Counted from the stretch's first letter, positions 9,106-18,561 are shown. The stretch is 64,000 bases of DNA from Opitutia bacterium (GCA_947474365.1 CANJIU010000002.1:62001-126000); one strand, 5' to 3'. Notes: generated by a model not told the origin, from the sequence alone. A program made the numbers and translations.

Positions 9106-10500
9106 TCATTTGCCTTCGAGTGGCCGCACGACGAATCGGTGCGGGCGTGGAATCGCCGTGCCGCGGGCGCGAATGGTCCAATCGTCGACCTCAGCGATCA
9201 GCGCAGCCTCGTTGCGCTTGTTCACAATATACTGCTTCGCCTCGCCCTCAATGTACCGAAACGAGGAGTCCTGGCGGAGTTTCGTCAACCAGTGGTCCAG
9301 TTTTTCGGGCATGAGCGCTGCATCTACCGGCCGAGTCTCACCTGCCCAGGCCCGATATTCGCAGTACGCGACGTTGCGCAGTTTGGCGACCGCGGACCAT
9401 TTGCGCCGCAGGCAGGCCAGGACCTCGTTGGCCTGCCGGAGTTGGGGAGTCTGCGGTAGGGCGGCAAGATCCACCCCATGCGCCAATTGTTCGGCGGAAA
9501 AGGCCCCCACCGTCTCGTCGTCAATCCGCACCTCGAAATGGCCGCTTAGCCCGCGCACCTGCAGAATTTCCAGATTCAGTTCCTGTCCGAAGGGCACGAA
9601 CTCCAGGCCGCCCCGCGCCTCTGCTCCCACGACAAAGGGTAACGCATCCTCCCTGGCCGTGAACGCGACGCCGCCTCCGACCCGCTGCAACGCGCTGATC
9701 TGGCAGCGCTCGCTTCCCGCGTGCTGCGTCGTGGTGACATCGACCACTAGTTTCGCGACCGTCGCGGACTGACCGGCGGCTTTGAGGATCAGATAGGCCA
9801 TGATGAGATGACCGATCGGTCCCGGATGGACGCGTCCAGGTCCGATGAGGGTGGCGTTGGGATCCTTCTGCTGCAGCTCCTTGTTCTTGATCGTGAGCGG
9901 CCCATGGAAGTCGACCACCGCAGCGCCTGACTCGCGCGCAATTTCGATGACGCGTTCGGCGCATTCCTGCAAGGCGGTGTCGACGCCAGGTTGATTGGGT
10001 GTGCTCGACTGCACGTTCTCGTCGTAGGGAGAGGGGGTGCAGAGAATCACGTGGATGTTGCGGCCCTGGAGCCGGGCCACCAACGCGCGGACGTTCTTTT
10101 CCCACGTCGCGATGTTGGCTTTGCGCTGCGCCAACGTTTTTCCGTCGGGGACTCCCGGCGCATAGAGATAGCGGCTAACATCGTTCATGCCGAACATGAG
10201 CGAGACCACCGAAGGCTGATGCGCGAGTACGTCCCAGTCGAGGCGGGTCAACGCTCCCGCCGCCGTGTCGCCGGACACACCCGCATTTATGACGGTGATG
10301 GTCTGCTCCGGATGGCGAGTGAGAAGAAAGAGTTCAACCTGCTGGTGATAGGAACCCCCTTGAGTAATACTATCGCCCAGCGCGACCCAGCGGGTGCCAG
10401 ACTCGATCCAAGTTTGGATGCCGACGGGGGCGGCACGGCTACCGCCGCCGAGTGCCAGCAGGGTGAGCCAGCAGGCCAGTAGAAAGTTTCGCCGACTCAT
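9106..10500 (-). CDS. SGNH/GDSL hydrolase, probable carbohydrate esterase
   Basis: 464 residues from the ATG at 10500, fixed by an ATGA overlap with the stop of the GH105 gene. The N-terminus MSRRNFLLACWLTLLALGGG is a signal, possibly Tat. SGNH blocks are clear: WVALGDSITQGG (Ser44), VINAGVSGDT, and FGMNDVSRYLY with the block-III Asn. Block V reads GPGRVHPGPIGH: His225 is present, but the Asp expected three residues earlier is Gly222. A C-terminal region of about 200 residues has no recognised domain. Its place directly behind GH29 and GH105 genes suggests removal of acetyl or similar esters from the glycan. Activity is uncertain because of the missing Asp. Confidence 0.85.
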   Translation of the reverse strand: MSRRNFLLACWLTLLALGGGSRAAPVGIQTWIESGTRWVALGDSITQGGSYHQQVELFLLTRHPEQTITVINAGVSGDTAAGALTRLDWDVLAHQPSVVSLMFGMNDVSRYLYAPGVPDGKTLAQRKANIATWEKNVRALVARLQGRNIHVILCTPSPYDENVQSSTPNQPGVDTALQECAERVIEIARESGAAVVDFHGPLTIKNKELQQKDPNATLIGPGRVHPGPIGHLIMAYLILKAAGQSATVAKLVVDVTTTQHAGSERCQISALQRVGGGVAFTAREDALPFVVGAEARGGLEFVPFGQELNLEILQVRGLSGHFEVRIDDETVGAFSAEQLAHGVDLAALPQTPQLRQANEVLACLRRKWSAVAKLRNVAYCEYRAWAGETRPVDAALMPEKLDHWLTKLRQDSSFRYIEGEAKQYIVNKRNEAALIAEVDDWTIRARGTAIPRPHRFVVRPLEGK

Positions 10501-11789
10501 GGTGGCATGGCACCGGCGGCTTTGCTGGTCCGGCGCAGTCGTATGATCTCGCTTCCGGCGAGGAGAAACGGACCGAAGCCATGCAGGTCCCCCTGAAGGC
10601 GTGGGCGGTTGAGGTAATAGTTCACGTCCCCGACATCCGTGGATCCACACACGTCAATTACATCGCCGCTCGCCGTCACCTTGCGGGTCAAAGCGGCCCA
10701 CCCACGCAGGGCATCCTCCGTGGCCGAGCGATCAAGCCAGCCTTCATTCACCCCGCGGGCCAGTCCGTAGACGAACATGCCGGTGCAGGAAGTCTCGATC
10801 CAAGACTCGGGATGATCGAGCAGTTGATGCCAGCCGCCGGCGGGATCCTGCACCCGACGCAGGCCAGCCGCCTGCGCGGCGAAAGCCGCCTGGACATCAG
10901 CGTAACGCGGGTGGGTCTTGGGCAACCCGGCCAAGACTTCCACCTGCGCCAGAACCATCCAGCCGTTTGCGCGGCCCCAGAGTTGGCCCAGCGGCTTGGC
11001 CGAGGGCAGGTGGTAGGCGTGGCGGTACAGACTCACGGAGGGCTCGAAGAGCAGATGCTTTGCACCCAGGATTTGCCCGACGGCGTCGTCCAGCCGCGAC
11101 TTATCTCCGGTGGCGCGGAAGGCGCGCAGCAGGTAGGCCACGAGCATGTAGGGATCGTCCGCCATCAACCGGCCGTTGGGCCGGAAGATTGCGCCGTCGT
11201 CGGTCCGCGTCGCCTTGGCGAGATAGGCGTCCATCCGTCGCCGGTACGCCTCATGGCGCGGGTCCCTTGTCTGTATCCAGTGCTCCATGACGAGTGGCGC
11301 CAGTCCCGTGTGCCACGGTTCGGAGATCCCGAAGTAAAAGGCGATCGGCGAGAGCTTCCCGTCGCCGGCCGGGGCCGCCTTCATCCCCGCCGCGTGCTGC
11401 CGTTCGAAGTACGGGAGATGCCGGTCGAGGAAGGCCAGGTTCTGTTCGCCGTAGTCGCGGTACGCCGGTGATTCCAGCACCGCGGCGGCACGGCGCATGC
11501 CGTCGGTCAGCAGCCAGGTCTGGTAGAACCACGCGTTGAATTTGCTCTCGATGCTGATTTCGGGCCGCAGCGGGAGGGTCGAGCTCTCGGTGGCGGTCTG
11601 GCCGGTGGTGTGGTCGATCAGCCGACGCGTGGTTTGGGTGAGGATGGCATCGGCGACGCGCTGGAGCAGCGCGCGGTCAACAGAGGGTGACTGCGCGAAC
11701 GCCGCAATTGCTGACAGCACCAAGCCGGCGGCGGTCGCACACGCGAACCGGACGAAAGAACCCGGGAAGACGGGATGTGAAGTCTTCAA
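10497..11789 (-). CDS. Glycoside hydrolase family 105/88 (unsaturated rhamnogalacturonyl/uronyl hydrolase)
   Basis: 430 residues starting at a TTG (11789) that overlaps the TGA of the GH29 gene (TTGA). No in-frame ATG lies before the conserved region. Signal peptide at about residues 1-32. Family features: an (alpha/alpha)6-barrel pattern, GRLMADDPYM with the likely catalytic Asp211/212, LGQLWGRANGW (268-277), and ETSCTGMFVYGLARGV near the C-terminus. These enzymes remove the 4,5-unsaturated uronate left by a polysaccharide lyase, for instance on rhamnogalacturonan I or ulvan. No lyase is visible in this window, so it must act on products made elsewhere. It is the third gene of the TBDR-GH29-GH105-esterase string. 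Confidence 0.88.
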   Translation of the reverse strand: MKTSHPVFPGSFVRFACATAAGLVLSAIAAFAQSPSVDRALLQRVADAILTQTTRRLIDHTTGQTATESSTLPLRPEISIESKFNAWFYQTWLLTDGMRRAAAVLESPAYRDYGEQNLAFLDRHLPYFERQHAAGMKAAPAGDGKLSPIAFYFGISEPWHTGLAPLVMEHWIQTRDPRHEAYRRRMDAYLAKATRTDDGAIFRPNGRLMADDPYMLVAYLLRAFRATGDKSRLDDAVGQILGAKHLLFEPSVSLYRHAYHLPSAKPLGQLWGRANGWMVLAQVEVLAGLPKTHPRYADVQAAFAAQAAGLRRVQDPAGGWHQLLDHPESWIETSCTGMFVYGLARGVNEGWLDRSATEDALRGWAALTRKVTASGDVIDVCGSTDVGDVNYYLNRPRLQGDLHGFGPFLLAGSEIIRLRRTSKAAGAMPP

Positions 11790-13387
11790 CGGGCAGGGGC
11801 GGCGCCGTCAGGGCGGGCGAGGCCCAGCCCGGTGCCTGAGATTTTGAGTGCGATCACAAGGACGTCAGCGGGGATGGCGGGAAGCGTAGCCCGCAAACCG
11901 TCCGAGTCCCGCTTAAAGTGCAGTGAAGCCGCGGATCCCAGCAGCTCCACGGTCTCGATCTTTCCCCCGGCGCCAGCCCCGAGTGCGCGAATCTGCAATT
12001 CGCTGCCGGTGGGCCGGCCGAGCGCGATGGCGTAAACGGCACGGCCGTCCTTGCTCTGGGTGAAGCGGAAATCCTGGGCCGAGAAGGCAAAATCCTCCAC
12101 CCGCGACCGGGGACCCTCGGCCGACCGCACGGGGCCCTCGCCAAAGATCCGCCACGGCCGGGTGCCGTGGATCGCCTCGCCATTCACCTTCATCCAGCGC
12201 GCGAGATCGGCGAGCAGCTGCTCGACCTCGGGATCGAGTGCCCCATCCGGACGCTGAATGATGTTGAGCAGAAGATTCCCATTCTTGCTCACCACATCGG
12301 CGAGAGTCTGCACCACCCAGCGAGCCGACCGGTATTTCGTGCCGGTGTCCTTGTTCTTCCAGTTCTGGTTGTAGAACCAGTCGCTGATCGACGTGTCGGT
12401 TTGCCAGGGCAACGCGTTAATCTCGGCCAGCCGGCCGCGCTCCATGTCCTGCACACCCACACCCTCCCGGTAATCGCCATGGCCGGGCTTCGTCCGTAGA
12501 TCCTTCAAGGTGTACACCGCTTGAAGGCTGCCCGGCTGGCGTGCCAGCGCCGCGTTGTAGAAATGAGCTACGAGCGCGCGGCCGGTCTCACCAAAGGGGA
12601 TGGCGCCGTCGGAATACAACAGGTCCGGCTGATACTGATCCACCAGATCGGTGATGCGCGCCGACCAAGCCTTCGCCCAGGCTTCATCAACGCTGTACCA
12701 CGACGTGTCTCCTGCTGCCGCGGGGCGATGGTACAATGCCTGCCATTCCGGGTTCGCCCCGTCGTACGGTACGCCGGCCTGCGGTCCGGTGCGGTCGCTG
12801 CCGTGGGAGGGCTGAAACCAGGTGAAACTCGCGCCCAGGTGTTCCGACACGCCGAACTTCAATCCGCGACGGCGCGCCGCCGCGGCCCAGGCGCCGACGA
12901 TGTCGCGGCGGGGGCCCATTCGGACTGCGTTCCAGGGCTGATGCTTTGAATTCCACAGGTCGAAGTTGTCGTGGTGCACGGCAAGGCTCACGAAGTACCG
13001 CGCCCCGGCGGCCTGGTAGAGATCCATCAAACGCTCGGGATCGAACTTCTCCGCCCGCCAGCGCGCGATGATGTCCTTGTAGCCGAACTTCGACGGATGC
13101 CCGTAGGTCCGAAGATGATAGTCGTACGCGCCGCCCTTGGCCTCTGGTTCATACATCCGCCGCGCATACCAGTCGCCGTACATCGGCACCGACTGCGGGC
13201 CCCAGTGCGCCCAAATGCCAAACTTCGCATCGCGAAACCAGTCGGGGCACTGGGAAGTTTCCAGCGACTCCCACGAGGCGGTGAACGGCTCGGCGGCGGA
13301 GGCGGGGGCGGACTGCAACGCGCAAACGAGCAGGCCGAACACACCTGCGCCGCGACGGAGCGCGGCCAGGAGATCAAGTGAGGTCAT
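11786..13387 (-). CDS. Alpha-L-fucosidase (GH29)
   Basis: 534 residues from the ATG at 13387, which overlaps the TAA of the upstream TBDR (TAATG). Signal peptide at about residues 1-31. The GH29 signature is strong: WFRDAKFGIWAHWGP, GDWYARRMY, FDPERLMDLYQAAGARYFVSLAVHHDNFDLWNS, and LKFGVSEHLG. Asp260 in PDLLYSDG is the likely catalytic nucleophile. A beta-sandwich tail follows. The enzyme removes alpha-L-fucosyl residues from the glycan in the periplasm or at the outer membrane. It is strictly coupled to the receptor upstream and the GH105 downstream. Confidence 0.93.
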   Translation of the reverse strand: MTSLDLLAALRRGAGVFGLLVCALQSAPASAAEPFTASWESLETSQCPDWFRDAKFGIWAHWGPQSVPMYGDWYARRMYEPEAKGGAYDYHLRTYGHPSKFGYKDIIARWRAEKFDPERLMDLYQAAGARYFVSLAVHHDNFDLWNSKHQPWNAVRMGPRRDIVGAWAAAARRRGLKFGVSEHLGASFTWFQPSHGSDRTGPQAGVPYDGANPEWQALYHRPAAAGDTSWYSVDEAWAKAWSARITDLVDQYQPDLLYSDGAIPFGETGRALVAHFYNAALARQPGSLQAVYTLKDLRTKPGHGDYREGVGVQDMERGRLAEINALPWQTDTSISDWFYNQNWKNKDTGTKYRSARWVVQTLADVVSKNGNLLLNIIQRPDGALDPEVEQLLADLARWMKVNGEAIHGTRPWRIFGEGPVRSAEGPRSRVEDFAFSAQDFRFTQSKDGRAVYAIALGRPTGSELQIRALGAGAGGKIETVELLGSAASLHFKRDSDGLRATLPAIPADVLVIALKISGTGLGLARPDGAAPAR

Positions 13388-16230
13388 TAGAAGTTGATCG
13401 TATTGGTCCAAACGAACGCGCGGGGACTCGCATCGCGCCGCGCATCGAGGATTCTCCCGGTGCCGAGATCCGGCAGCCGGATCACGGAGATCTCATCGAG
13501 CACATTGTTGATGTTGAGCTGAGTGTTCCAGAGATAGCGGCCAAACTTGCGCGTGTAGCCGAGCATGAGGCTCGTGAGGAGCTGATTGGGAAAACGCCGC
13601 AGGACGCGCTGCCCACTCGTGTTATTGTAGAAATAACCCTGCACTTGGGTCTTGCCGACAAACGTGGGCCCGAAGCTGACACCAGGAAGGATGCCCTCGC
13701 GCGGGAAGGTGTAGATCGCGCTGGTCGAAAATGAATTCATCGGGAAACCCGTCGCGGTTTCTCCGGGCTGCTGGATCACGACACCGTTGGCCAGCGGCGA
13801 CACGAAACCGAGCTGGTGTTGCGCCAGCGGAAGTCCAACGACGCCGGTGCCGATCGTGCGGCCGTCGGCCCGGTTGGTCAGCCCGACAGACTGGAGCGTG
13901 CCGGCCGCCAGGTTGAGGATGCGTCCACTCGTCGGATCGAGATTGGCGAAGTACGGGTTCGTGCGATCGCGCAGCATGGCGACCGTCAGGGGAATCTGCC
14001 CGGACGTGGCGTTGCGCGGATCCGCGAGAACGGTGACGGGACTTCGGTCGTTGAACAGGACCGCGCCTGTCGCGTTGGTGTTGAACTGGTCGTTGTAGAG
14101 CTGCGGCAGGGTGATGCCGTTGAAGCCGACCGATTCGATATGGGAGAACGAGAACCGCGTGCGCCAATTGCGCGTTGGGCGGGCGGTGACGGTGAGTTCG
14201 TAGCCTTTTACCTGGCGATCGCGGAGCACGTAGATGCCGATCGGACGCAGCCGGCCGTTGATGCCCGTCGGATCGACCGCGGACGTCTGGGCGCCGGAAA
14301 GGCCGAGCGCCTCGTTGACCGACTCGACCGAATAAAGCGCCAGTGAGCCGGACAGGTTGAAGCGCGCCACGTCGAATTTCAGCCCGCCTTCGATACCCTT
14401 GCCGCGGCCGTCGCGAATCGGACTGCCGTCGAGCAGGGAGCCAAACTGGGAAACGGGCGAGTAATTGCTCGAGAAGCCGACATACGGTGAGACATAGCTG
14501 GTGAGGTGGTAAACTGCGCCGACATTCCAGGTTTTGGCGTGCGTTCGGATCGCGCTGCCCGCGTGCAGCAGGTCCTGTTCGAAGTGATCGTACCGGGCGC
14601 CCGCCATCGTGGAAATGCGACCGGAGAACCAGTCGCTGAACAGGGCGGCGAAGACCGCGCGGGACCGCGACTTGGTCAGATTGAGCCCGCTGTTCGCACC
14701 GCCGTTCAGTCCCAGCGGGTTCGTGGCCGTGACCGGCTGGGCGCCCCGGAGCTGGCGTGGTGCCAGGCGGTAGGTGGTGCCGTTGACGACGAATTCCCGG
14801 TCGACGAGCGGCAGGCCGTCGAGGCTGCCTTCGACGCTGTAATACTGCACGGGAATGCCGGTGCGGCCCGCTTCCGCGTCATTGAGGTTGGCGGGGTTGA
14901 CGACGAAGTTGCCGGCCGCGTCGAGCCGGTAGAAGCGGTAGGTCTCGAAGTTGATGGTGCCCGTCTTGTCCTCTGCGCCGAGGTTGAGCTTGTTTTTCAC
15001 CTGTCTGCGCCAGAGGTCGAACTCCGCGACAAACTGTCCGCGGAAGCTGCGCTCCGTGCTGCCGTACGTGCCCATGGAGGGAAGATAGCCGACCGCCCAT
15101 TTGCCGGTGGGGTTGAGTGGCGTGCGCGTGGGCGGCAGGAGTCCGCTGCCGTTATTGATGGCCCGGTTCCAGTCATCCCAATCCGCGTCGCCGAATGAAA
15201 ACCGCGCATTCAGCCAGCTCGCGATCCGCACGTCGGCGGTCGCCAGGAGGTAATCGCAGGTCTTGTCGCGGGTCTTCCAGTCACCGGCAAATGAATCGAC
15301 GTTTTCCCAACTGAGCCGCCCATTGAACAGGGTGTCGGCGCGGCCATCCGCGAGCAGGAGGTGGAGGTAGGTATTGTGACCTGAGCTGGTCGGATCGTTG
15401 AGCAGGACGCCATTGTCAGCTGTCACGCTGTGTTGGAAAAGATGCTCGGACTGGAGGCGGAGCGTGAGGCTGTTCCAAGGGCGGACCGCGAGTTGGCCGT
15501 ACACACCCTTGTTGTCGTCGCCCAGATTCTCGCGCCAGTAACGTGTCTGGTCCTTGACCGCCGCCACGCGCAGGGCGGCGAAGCGGCCGAGCGGCTGGTT
15601 CGCGTCGAACTCGGTGCGCCACGAGCCCTGTTCTCCCAAACGGAGTCGCCCCATGGCGGAGCGGCCGCCGAACGTTGCCTGCTTCGAAACAAAATTCATC
15701 ACTCCGGAAGGAGATCCGGCGCCATAGAGTAGAGTCTGCGGGCCCCGGATGATTTCCGTCCGCTCGACGGCAAATTGGTCAAAAAGCAGCGTCTCGCCCG
15801 TGACGACGCCGTCCGCGCGCGAGTTGCTGCCGCTAAAGCCGCGGATGGTGAAGTTGGGCACGCCGAAGTAGTCGCCCTGCTGGGAGCCCTCGCCGCCGGG
15901 GGCGTTGCCCGCCCCGCGCACCGGTGCACCTATGCCGGCGGAGAAGAAGCGCAGGGCGTCGGCGGAGTTGTTTAACGCCAGGTCGTCGAAGAACTGTTTG
16001 TTCATCACGTCAGCCGTGATGGGGACATTCTTCAGCGCGGTTTGCGTGCCAATGAGGGAGTTGGTGTTGGTGGCCTCATATCCGTCGGTGCGTTCCGCGA
16101 CCACGGTGAACGGAGAGAGGACGACGCTCTCGTCCAATGAAGCGGCCGGGGCGGCAGTCTGGGCGCGAAGGCCGAACGCACCGAGGGCGCCGAGGCCGAC
16201 GGCTAGTCGGAGGGGTTGAAGTGCGTGCAT
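13387..16230 (-). CDS. TonB-dependent receptor (LSPFxV type, no STN domain)
   Basis: 947 residues from the ATG at 16230; the frame extends upstream but MHALQPLRLAVGLGALGAFG is a convincing signal peptide, preceded by CCC. The TonB-box-like VVLSPFTVVAE begins near residue 36, then a plug (VPITADVMNKQFF, NFTIRGFSG, ERTEIIRGPQTLLYGAGSPSGVMN) of the siderophore/FhuA-like subtype. The barrel ends in NTINF. It heads the GH29-GH105-esterase operon through a TAATG overlap, so glycan or oligosaccharide uptake is more likely than iron despite the plug type. Divergent from it is an ECF sigma/FecR-LamG pair, yet it has no N-terminal STN signalling domain. Confidence 0.92.
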   Translation of the reverse strand: MHALQPLRLAVGLGALGAFGLRAQTAAPAASLDESVVLSPFTVVAERTDGYEATNTNSLIGTQTALKNVPITADVMNKQFFDDLALNNSADALRFFSAGIGAPVRGAGNAPGGEGSQQGDYFGVPNFTIRGFSGSNSRADGVVTGETLLFDQFAVERTEIIRGPQTLLYGAGSPSGVMNFVSKQATFGGRSAMGRLRLGEQGSWRTEFDANQPLGRFAALRVAAVKDQTRYWRENLGDDNKGVYGQLAVRPWNSLTLRLQSEHLFQHSVTADNGVLLNDPTSSGHNTYLHLLLADGRADTLFNGRLSWENVDSFAGDWKTRDKTCDYLLATADVRIASWLNARFSFGDADWDDWNRAINNGSGLLPPTRTPLNPTGKWAVGYLPSMGTYGSTERSFRGQFVAEFDLWRRQVKNKLNLGAEDKTGTINFETYRFYRLDAAGNFVVNPANLNDAEAGRTGIPVQYYSVEGSLDGLPLVDREFVVNGTTYRLAPRQLRGAQPVTATNPLGLNGGANSGLNLTKSRSRAVFAALFSDWFSGRISTMAGARYDHFEQDLLHAGSAIRTHAKTWNVGAVYHLTSYVSPYVGFSSNYSPVSQFGSLLDGSPIRDGRGKGIEGGLKFDVARFNLSGSLALYSVESVNEALGLSGAQTSAVDPTGINGRLRPIGIYVLRDRQVKGYELTVTARPTRNWRTRFSFSHIESVGFNGITLPQLYNDQFNTNATGAVLFNDRSPVTVLADPRNATSGQIPLTVAMLRDRTNPYFANLDPTSGRILNLAAGTLQSVGLTNRADGRTIGTGVVGLPLAQHQLGFVSPLANGVVIQQPGETATGFPMNSFSTSAIYTFPREGILPGVSFGPTFVGKTQVQGYFYNNTSGQRVLRRFPNQLLTSLMLGYTRKFGRYLWNTQLNINNVLDEISVIRLPDLGTGRILDARRDASPRAFVWTNTINF

Positions 16231-16372
16231 GGGTCGAGGTAGAGCTGGTTTTGCGACGACAGGATCGCCAGTTATGCGGGTGCCCCTGCGATTCTTAACG
16301 CACAATCGTCGGCCAGACTCCCTTTCCGCAGAATTTCTGTATAGATTCCGGCTCCTTCACGCATTCCTTTCG
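16231..16372. promoter_or_regulatory. Divergent intergenic region between TBDR and ECF sigma gene
   Basis: 142 bp separate the minus-strand receptor start from the plus-strand sigma-factor start, so both promoters must lie here. It is the least GC-rich part of the neighbourhood, with TTGCGA near 16251, TTAACG near 16315 and TATAGA near 16340. None forms an unambiguous -35/-10 pair, and no Shine-Dalgarno sequence precedes either gene. The role is inferred from geometry. Confidence 0.35.
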
Positions 16373-16936
16373 ATGAATCTTCCTCCCCGCGATCCAGCGT
16401 CCGCCTTTGAGGTGGCCGCCGCGACCGCGGAGGTGCAGCGGCTCTTCCTGAAACACTCCGGCGCCATCAAGGGCTTCATTCTCGCCCTGCTGCGGAACAC
16501 GAGCCTCGCGGAGGATGTGCTTCAGGAAACCTTTTTGGTCGTCTCGGCCAAGGCGGAGTCGTTTCGGCCGGGCAGCAATTTCGTCGCGTGGGCTTGTACC
16601 ATCGCGCGCTTCAAGACCCTCGAGGCCATTCGCAAGCAGGCACCTCAACTCCAGGCTTTGCGCGAAAACGTGATCGAGGCCCTCGCCGCCGATCTGCCCG
16701 AGGAAAACAACCGGGAGGAAGTGCTCCGATGTCTCGAACACTGCATGGCCGAGCTTCCCAGCTCAGCGCGGGAAGCGATCCTCCTCCGGTATTTTCACTC
16801 CCTGCTCCCGGAAGAGATCGGACTGCGCCTCTCTCTGAAGATTGATTCCGTTTACGTGACGCTGACCCGGGCGCGCAAGACCCTGCGCCGTTGCGTCGAT
16901 GGTAAGCTGGCCCGCCAAGAATCCGCTTCGCCATGA
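16373..16936 (+). CDS. ECF-type sigma-70 family RNA polymerase sigma factor
   Basis: 187 residues from the ATG at 16373; the longer frame upstream has no sigma homology. Region 2: LLRNTSLAEDVLQETFLVVSAKAE and FVAWACTIARFKTLEAIRK. Region 4: LPSSAREAILLRYFHSLLPEEIG, then a helix-turn-helix and SVYVTLTRARKTLRRCV. It resembles the ECF factors of planctomycetes and verrucomicrobia that are encoded with FecR/LamG partners. The stop overlaps the next start (ATGA), so sigma and anti-sigma-like protein are made in fixed ratio. The likely target is the divergent TBDR-GH29 operon (inference). Confidence 0.9.
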   Translation: MNLPPRDPASAFEVAAATAEVQRLFLKHSGAIKGFILALLRNTSLAEDVLQETFLVVSAKAESFRPGSNFVAWACTIARFKTLEAIRKQAPQLQALRENVIEALAADLPEENNREEVLRCLEHCMAELPSSAREAILLRYFHSLLPEEIGLRLSLKIDSVYVTLTRARKTLRRCVDGKLARQESASP

Positions 16937-18561
16937 CCCCGGAACGCCTCGAGGATCTGCTGCAACGATATATCGACGCGCGTCTCACGCCGGCCGAGCG
17001 GAATGAGTTGGAAGAGGAGTTACTGAGTTCAGCGGAATCCCGACGCGTCTTTTGGACGCACCTCCAGTTCGAGGGAGCGATCCATGAGACCATCGACGCC
17101 CAGCAGGTCCGGCGGTGGATGACGGACGCCGAACGCGGCGCACTTGAAAAAGAAAAACCCGGGCGGCACAATCAGCCGTGGGCCAAGCGCCTCCCATGGT
17201 GGCTGGGTATCGCCGCGGCGGTGACGGTGATCCTGGGTGTGGCCTTCCCACTCCGAACGGACTCCAAGCTTGAAAGCACGAGTGAAGGCGTGGCGATCCT
17301 CACGGGGGTGGTGGACGTGCAGTGGGCACAAGGTCAGGCAGCGCTCGAGCCCGGGTCCATTCTGCCGCCCGGCCCGTTGCGCATCGCGTCCGGCCTCGTC
17401 GGCCTCGAGTTCTATGGCGGGGCCCGCCTGACCTTGCAGGGTCCGGCAGAAGTGGATCTTGCCCGCGTCGACCAGGCGTTCTGCCGCCACGGCAAGGTGA
17501 GCGTGCAGGTCTCCGACCGCGCCCGCGGCTTCCGCCTTTCCTCGCCCAAACTGGATCTCGTGGAACTCGGTGGTGAAATTGGCCTCGCGATCGATCCACA
17601 GGACCGAACCGAACTCCATGTCTTCAAGGGAAAGGTGGCAGTGACCCGAATGCACAATACCCCGGCGGCAAATCTCGCGCGCGAGTTCGTGAGCGGGCAA
17701 GGTCTGCGGCTCGATGGCACCGGAGCCTCGCCCATTGTCGCCCAATCCGGGATGTTTGCGGGGCAAACCGAGTTGAACGCGCTCCTGCTCGCGCAGACGC
17801 GTACGCGCTACGCCGCCTGGCGCGAGGCCTCGCTGGCCCTGCGGCAGGACCCGCGCCTCGTGGTTTATTTCGACTTCGAACCTCCCAACCGGTCGGAGCG
17901 GATCCTGGTCAATCATTCCGCCGGGCACGGTGACTCGCTGAATGGCACCGTGGTCGGCGCGACCTGGACGGAGGGCCGTTGGACCGGCAAGACGGCGCTC
18001 GACTTCCGGGAACCGGGCGATCGCGTGCGCATTTTTGTGCCCGGTGAATACGATGCTCTGACTTTCGTGACCTGGCTTCGCGTCGACGCCTTCGATACGA
18101 TGTTTTCCGGAATTTTTCTCACCGATGGTTTCGTGAAGGGGGCGGCGCACTGGCAGTTTTACCAAGGACGCCTGCGGCTCGGGCTGGCCGGAGATAAGAA
18201 CGCCCGCGGTAAGATCGGGACCGAGTATGATGTCGAAACGATCGAGCCTGCGGCGATTGTCGGGCGCTGGCGGCAGCTGGCCGTTGTCGTGGACAACGCG
18301 AAGCGCGAGGTGGTGCACTACGTTGACGGTCGTGCCGTCAAACGTGCGCCCATCCTGAAGCCGCACCGCCTTTCGCTCGGGAAGGCCGAGCTCGGCAACT
18401 GGGGGTTGCCCGACAACAGCGGGAGCGTGCCCATTCGAAACTTTAATGGCCGCATGGACGAATTCATGGTTTTCAATCAGGCGCTTTCAGACGCGGAGAT
18501 CGCCACCCTCTTCGATCAAGGGCGACCCTGGCCCGGCGCGGTGGCGGGTTTGAATCCGTGA
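16933..18561 (+). CDS. FecR-like transmembrane anti-sigma factor with C-terminal LamG domain
   Basis: 542 residues. Residues 1-80 form a helical cytoplasmic part suited to binding the coupled sigma factor. One membrane span (about 88-106, PWWLGIAAAVTVILGVAF) follows, then a FecR-type periplasmic domain (about 118-260, with GGARLTLQGPAEVDL and ELHVFKGKVAV) and a LamG/concanavalin-like jelly roll (about 307-530; VVYFDFEPPN, FNGRMDEFMVFNQALSDAEI). LamG folds often bind carbohydrate, so direct glycan sensing is a reasonable inference. It is translationally coupled to the sigma gene and converges on apbE. Confidence 0.88.
   Translation: MTPERLEDLLQRYIDARLTPAERNELEEELLSSAESRRVFWTHLQFEGAIHETIDAQQVRRWMTDAERGALEKEKPGRHNQPWAKRLPWWLGIAAAVTVILGVAFPLRTDSKLESTSEGVAILTGVVDVQWAQGQAALEPGSILPPGPLRIASGLVGLEFYGGARLTLQGPAEVDLARVDQAFCRHGKVSVQVSDRARGFRLSSPKLDLVELGGEIGLAIDPQDRTELHVFKGKVAVTRMHNTPAANLAREFVSGQGLRLDGTGASPIVAQSGMFAGQTELNALLLAQTRTRYAAWREASLALRQDPRLVVYFDFEPPNRSERILVNHSAGHGDSLNGTVVGATWTEGRWTGKTALDFREPGDRVRIFVPGEYDALTFVTWLRVDAFDTMFSGIFLTDGFVKGAAHWQFYQGRLRLGLAGDKNARGKIGTEYDVETIEPAAIVGRWRQLAVVVDNAKREVVHYVDGRAVKRAPILKPHRLSLGKAELGNWGLPDNSGSVPIRNFNGRMDEFMVFNQALSDAEIATLFDQGRPWPGAVAGLNP

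Noticed and set aside
16229-16372. Upstream extension of the ECF sigma frame
   Set aside because: The extra 48 residues have no sigma homology and would overlap the divergent promoter region; the ATG at 16373 is preferred.
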